Assembly: GCA_019747815.1 (NCBI GenBank)
Contig: JAIEQJ010000069.1
Coordinates: forward strand, 1 to 42,932
Source of the DNA: Hyphomonadaceae bacterium
GTDB lineage: Bacteria > Pseudomonadota > Alphaproteobacteria > Rhizobiales > Hyphomicrobiaceae
Direction of reading: 5' to 3'
DNA length: 42,932 bases
The notes under the pieces are model-generated. The model was not told the origin of the DNA. It saw only the letters and a program-made list of their open reading frames with translations, and ran no database searches. Of the stretch, positions 42,206 through 42,932 are shown piece after piece. The position numbers and the translations under genes are program-made. Each line of letters opens with the position of its first letter. Positions within the stretch are counted from its first letter, which is position 1.

Positions 42206-42932
42206 GTGGGCGAATCCGCGCAGGGGCCAGGGCCGGGACCGGCCGAGCCGCAGGAGGATGCGGGCGAGCGCGAGCGCGTTGCCGAAGCGCGTTCTCCCGT
42301 GGCCCCGCCAGCGCCCGGCCTGCCCTCGCAAATCCCGCCATGGCCGGAGGCGGAGCCAAAGGACACGCGCGCCCCCGATCCCGCCGGCGGCACCCCTGCG
42401 GGGGCTGAAGGCGCCGAACAGCCCCCTGTCGAAGACCTTGGCCGAGTAGACCATGCGCTCCCTGCAGCCAGCGAGATGGCCGCCGCCGAGGCCAGCGGCG
42501 ATGCGCCGCCCCTGGAGCCCAAACCGGTGTCGGAGACGCAGGCAGAGAGCGGCGCCATTTCGGTGGCGATCGCAGGGGGCAACATCGAGGCGCGCGGCAG
42601 GCCAATGGAGGTTTTGGCCGAGGTCGAGCCGCCCGCGCAACAACCGGCGGCGCCAGCCACGCTCGAGGCTCGCGAGATGGTGCCAGCGGTAGACGTGCGG
42701 CCTCGGGTTTCGCAGGACGCACGGCCCGTGCCCATTCCTGAGGAGCACATCTGGTCCGGGCCGGAGGCCGAGCCGCCCGAGCCGCCGGTCGCCACACCCC
42801 CGCTACCGGCACGGCCTCACGACGATGCGCATCCCGAGCCTGAGCCGCCGCCCTTGCCGCCGGCGCCTGCCGCCGCGGCCCTGCTCGGGAACCCCCGGCC
42901 GGCTGCGCCGGCGCCTGCCGCCGGTCCGGTGC
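42206..42932 (+). CDS. Start of a Pro/Glu/Ala-rich protein, truncated by the window end
   Basis: An open frame from the TAG at 42197 to the end of the window encodes at least 242 residues rich in Pro, Glu and Ala, such as PEAEPKDTRAPDPAGG and EAEPPEPPVATPPLPARP. It looks like a disordered linker of an envelope or scaffold protein. Codon third positions are strongly G/C and the composition is protein-like, unlike the overlapping opposite-strand frames. GTG at 42206 is the first possible start but its AGGGGA is too close (2-8 bases). A later ATG or GTG is possible. It is divergent from ispA. Confidence 0.55.
   Translation, partial: MGESAQGPGPGPAEPQEDAGERERVAEARSPVAPPAPGLPSQIPPWPEAEPKDTRAPDPAGGTPAGAEGAEQPPVEDLGRVDHALPAASEMAAAEASGDAPPLEPKPVSETQAESGAISVAIAGGNIEARGRPMEVLAEVEPPAQQPAAPATLEAREMVPAVDVRPRVSQDARPVPIPEEHIWSGPEAEPPEPPVATPPLPARPHDDAHPEPEPPPLPPAPAAAALLGNPRPAAPAPAAGPV

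Noticed and set aside
1-42932. tRNA, rRNA or CRISPR array
   Set aside because: I looked for conserved tRNA arms, rRNA segments and regularly spaced repeats by eye and found none. A covariance-model scan would be needed to exclude small RNAs.

Overview
The window is high-GC DNA that reads as an alphaproteobacterium, probably Hyphomicrobiales-like. The grounds are the gene order traG, ribbon-helix-helix gene, trbBCDEJLFGI, the companion DUF736, ArdC and ParB genes, and an IspA-type prenyl synthase at the right end. No rRNA, tRNA, CRISPR array, integrase or relaxase was recognised.

Left block (1 to about 17,000) is the transfer module of a conjugative plasmid or integrative and conjugative element. 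It holds an ArdC-type antirestriction protein, a long ParB-like protein, an opposing AAA/DUF4143 ATPase, the coupling protein TraG with a small ribbon-helix-helix partner, and an almost gapless P-type T4SS operon. Many junctions are start/stop overlaps (ATGA, GTGA). trbK and trbH are absent. The 3' end of trbI is interrupted by a ~0.3 kb sequence with nested inverted repeats. The original last codons of trbI appear to survive on its far side. A DUF736 gene and an MFS transporter with an unusual C-terminal tail follow.

Middle block (18,900 to 34,800) is a defence island. A four-gene leftward operon (jetA-jetB-jetC-jetD order) looks like a divergent Wadjet system: SMC-like ATPase, two accessory subunits and a Toprim nuclease. 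Next comes a translationally coupled leftward operon for a bacterial ubiquitin-like pathway: a Ubl-E2 fusion, a JAB-E1 fusion and a cysteine-rich DUF6527 protein. Divergent from it are a WYL-domain regulator and a 1,112-residue protein joining a Cas4/AddB-like nuclease, an RNase H-like domain and an SF1 helicase. Two copies of one 15-bp operator-like core sit just before the WYL gene and just before the nuclease-helicase gene. The first also lies in the divergent promoter region of the Ubl operon. This suggests that one regulator controls all five genes as a single locus, which I consider the most interesting candidate system here. A small Ala/Lys-rich repeat protein and a helical, possibly HEPN-like protein close the island.

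Right block (35,300 to the end) looks like ordinary chromosome. It holds a tripartite ABC efflux set (HlyD adaptor, FtsX/MacB-type permease, ATPase) with a divergent TetR regulator and two clear 19-bp palindromic operators. A small unknown protein lies between two dyad-rich intergenic spacers. Then come an NAD-dependent sugar epimerase/dehydratase, a farnesyl-diphosphate-synthase-type enzyme, and the start of a Pro/Glu/Ala-rich protein that runs off the window. The likely island/chromosome boundary is the gene-free stretch 34,773-35,321.
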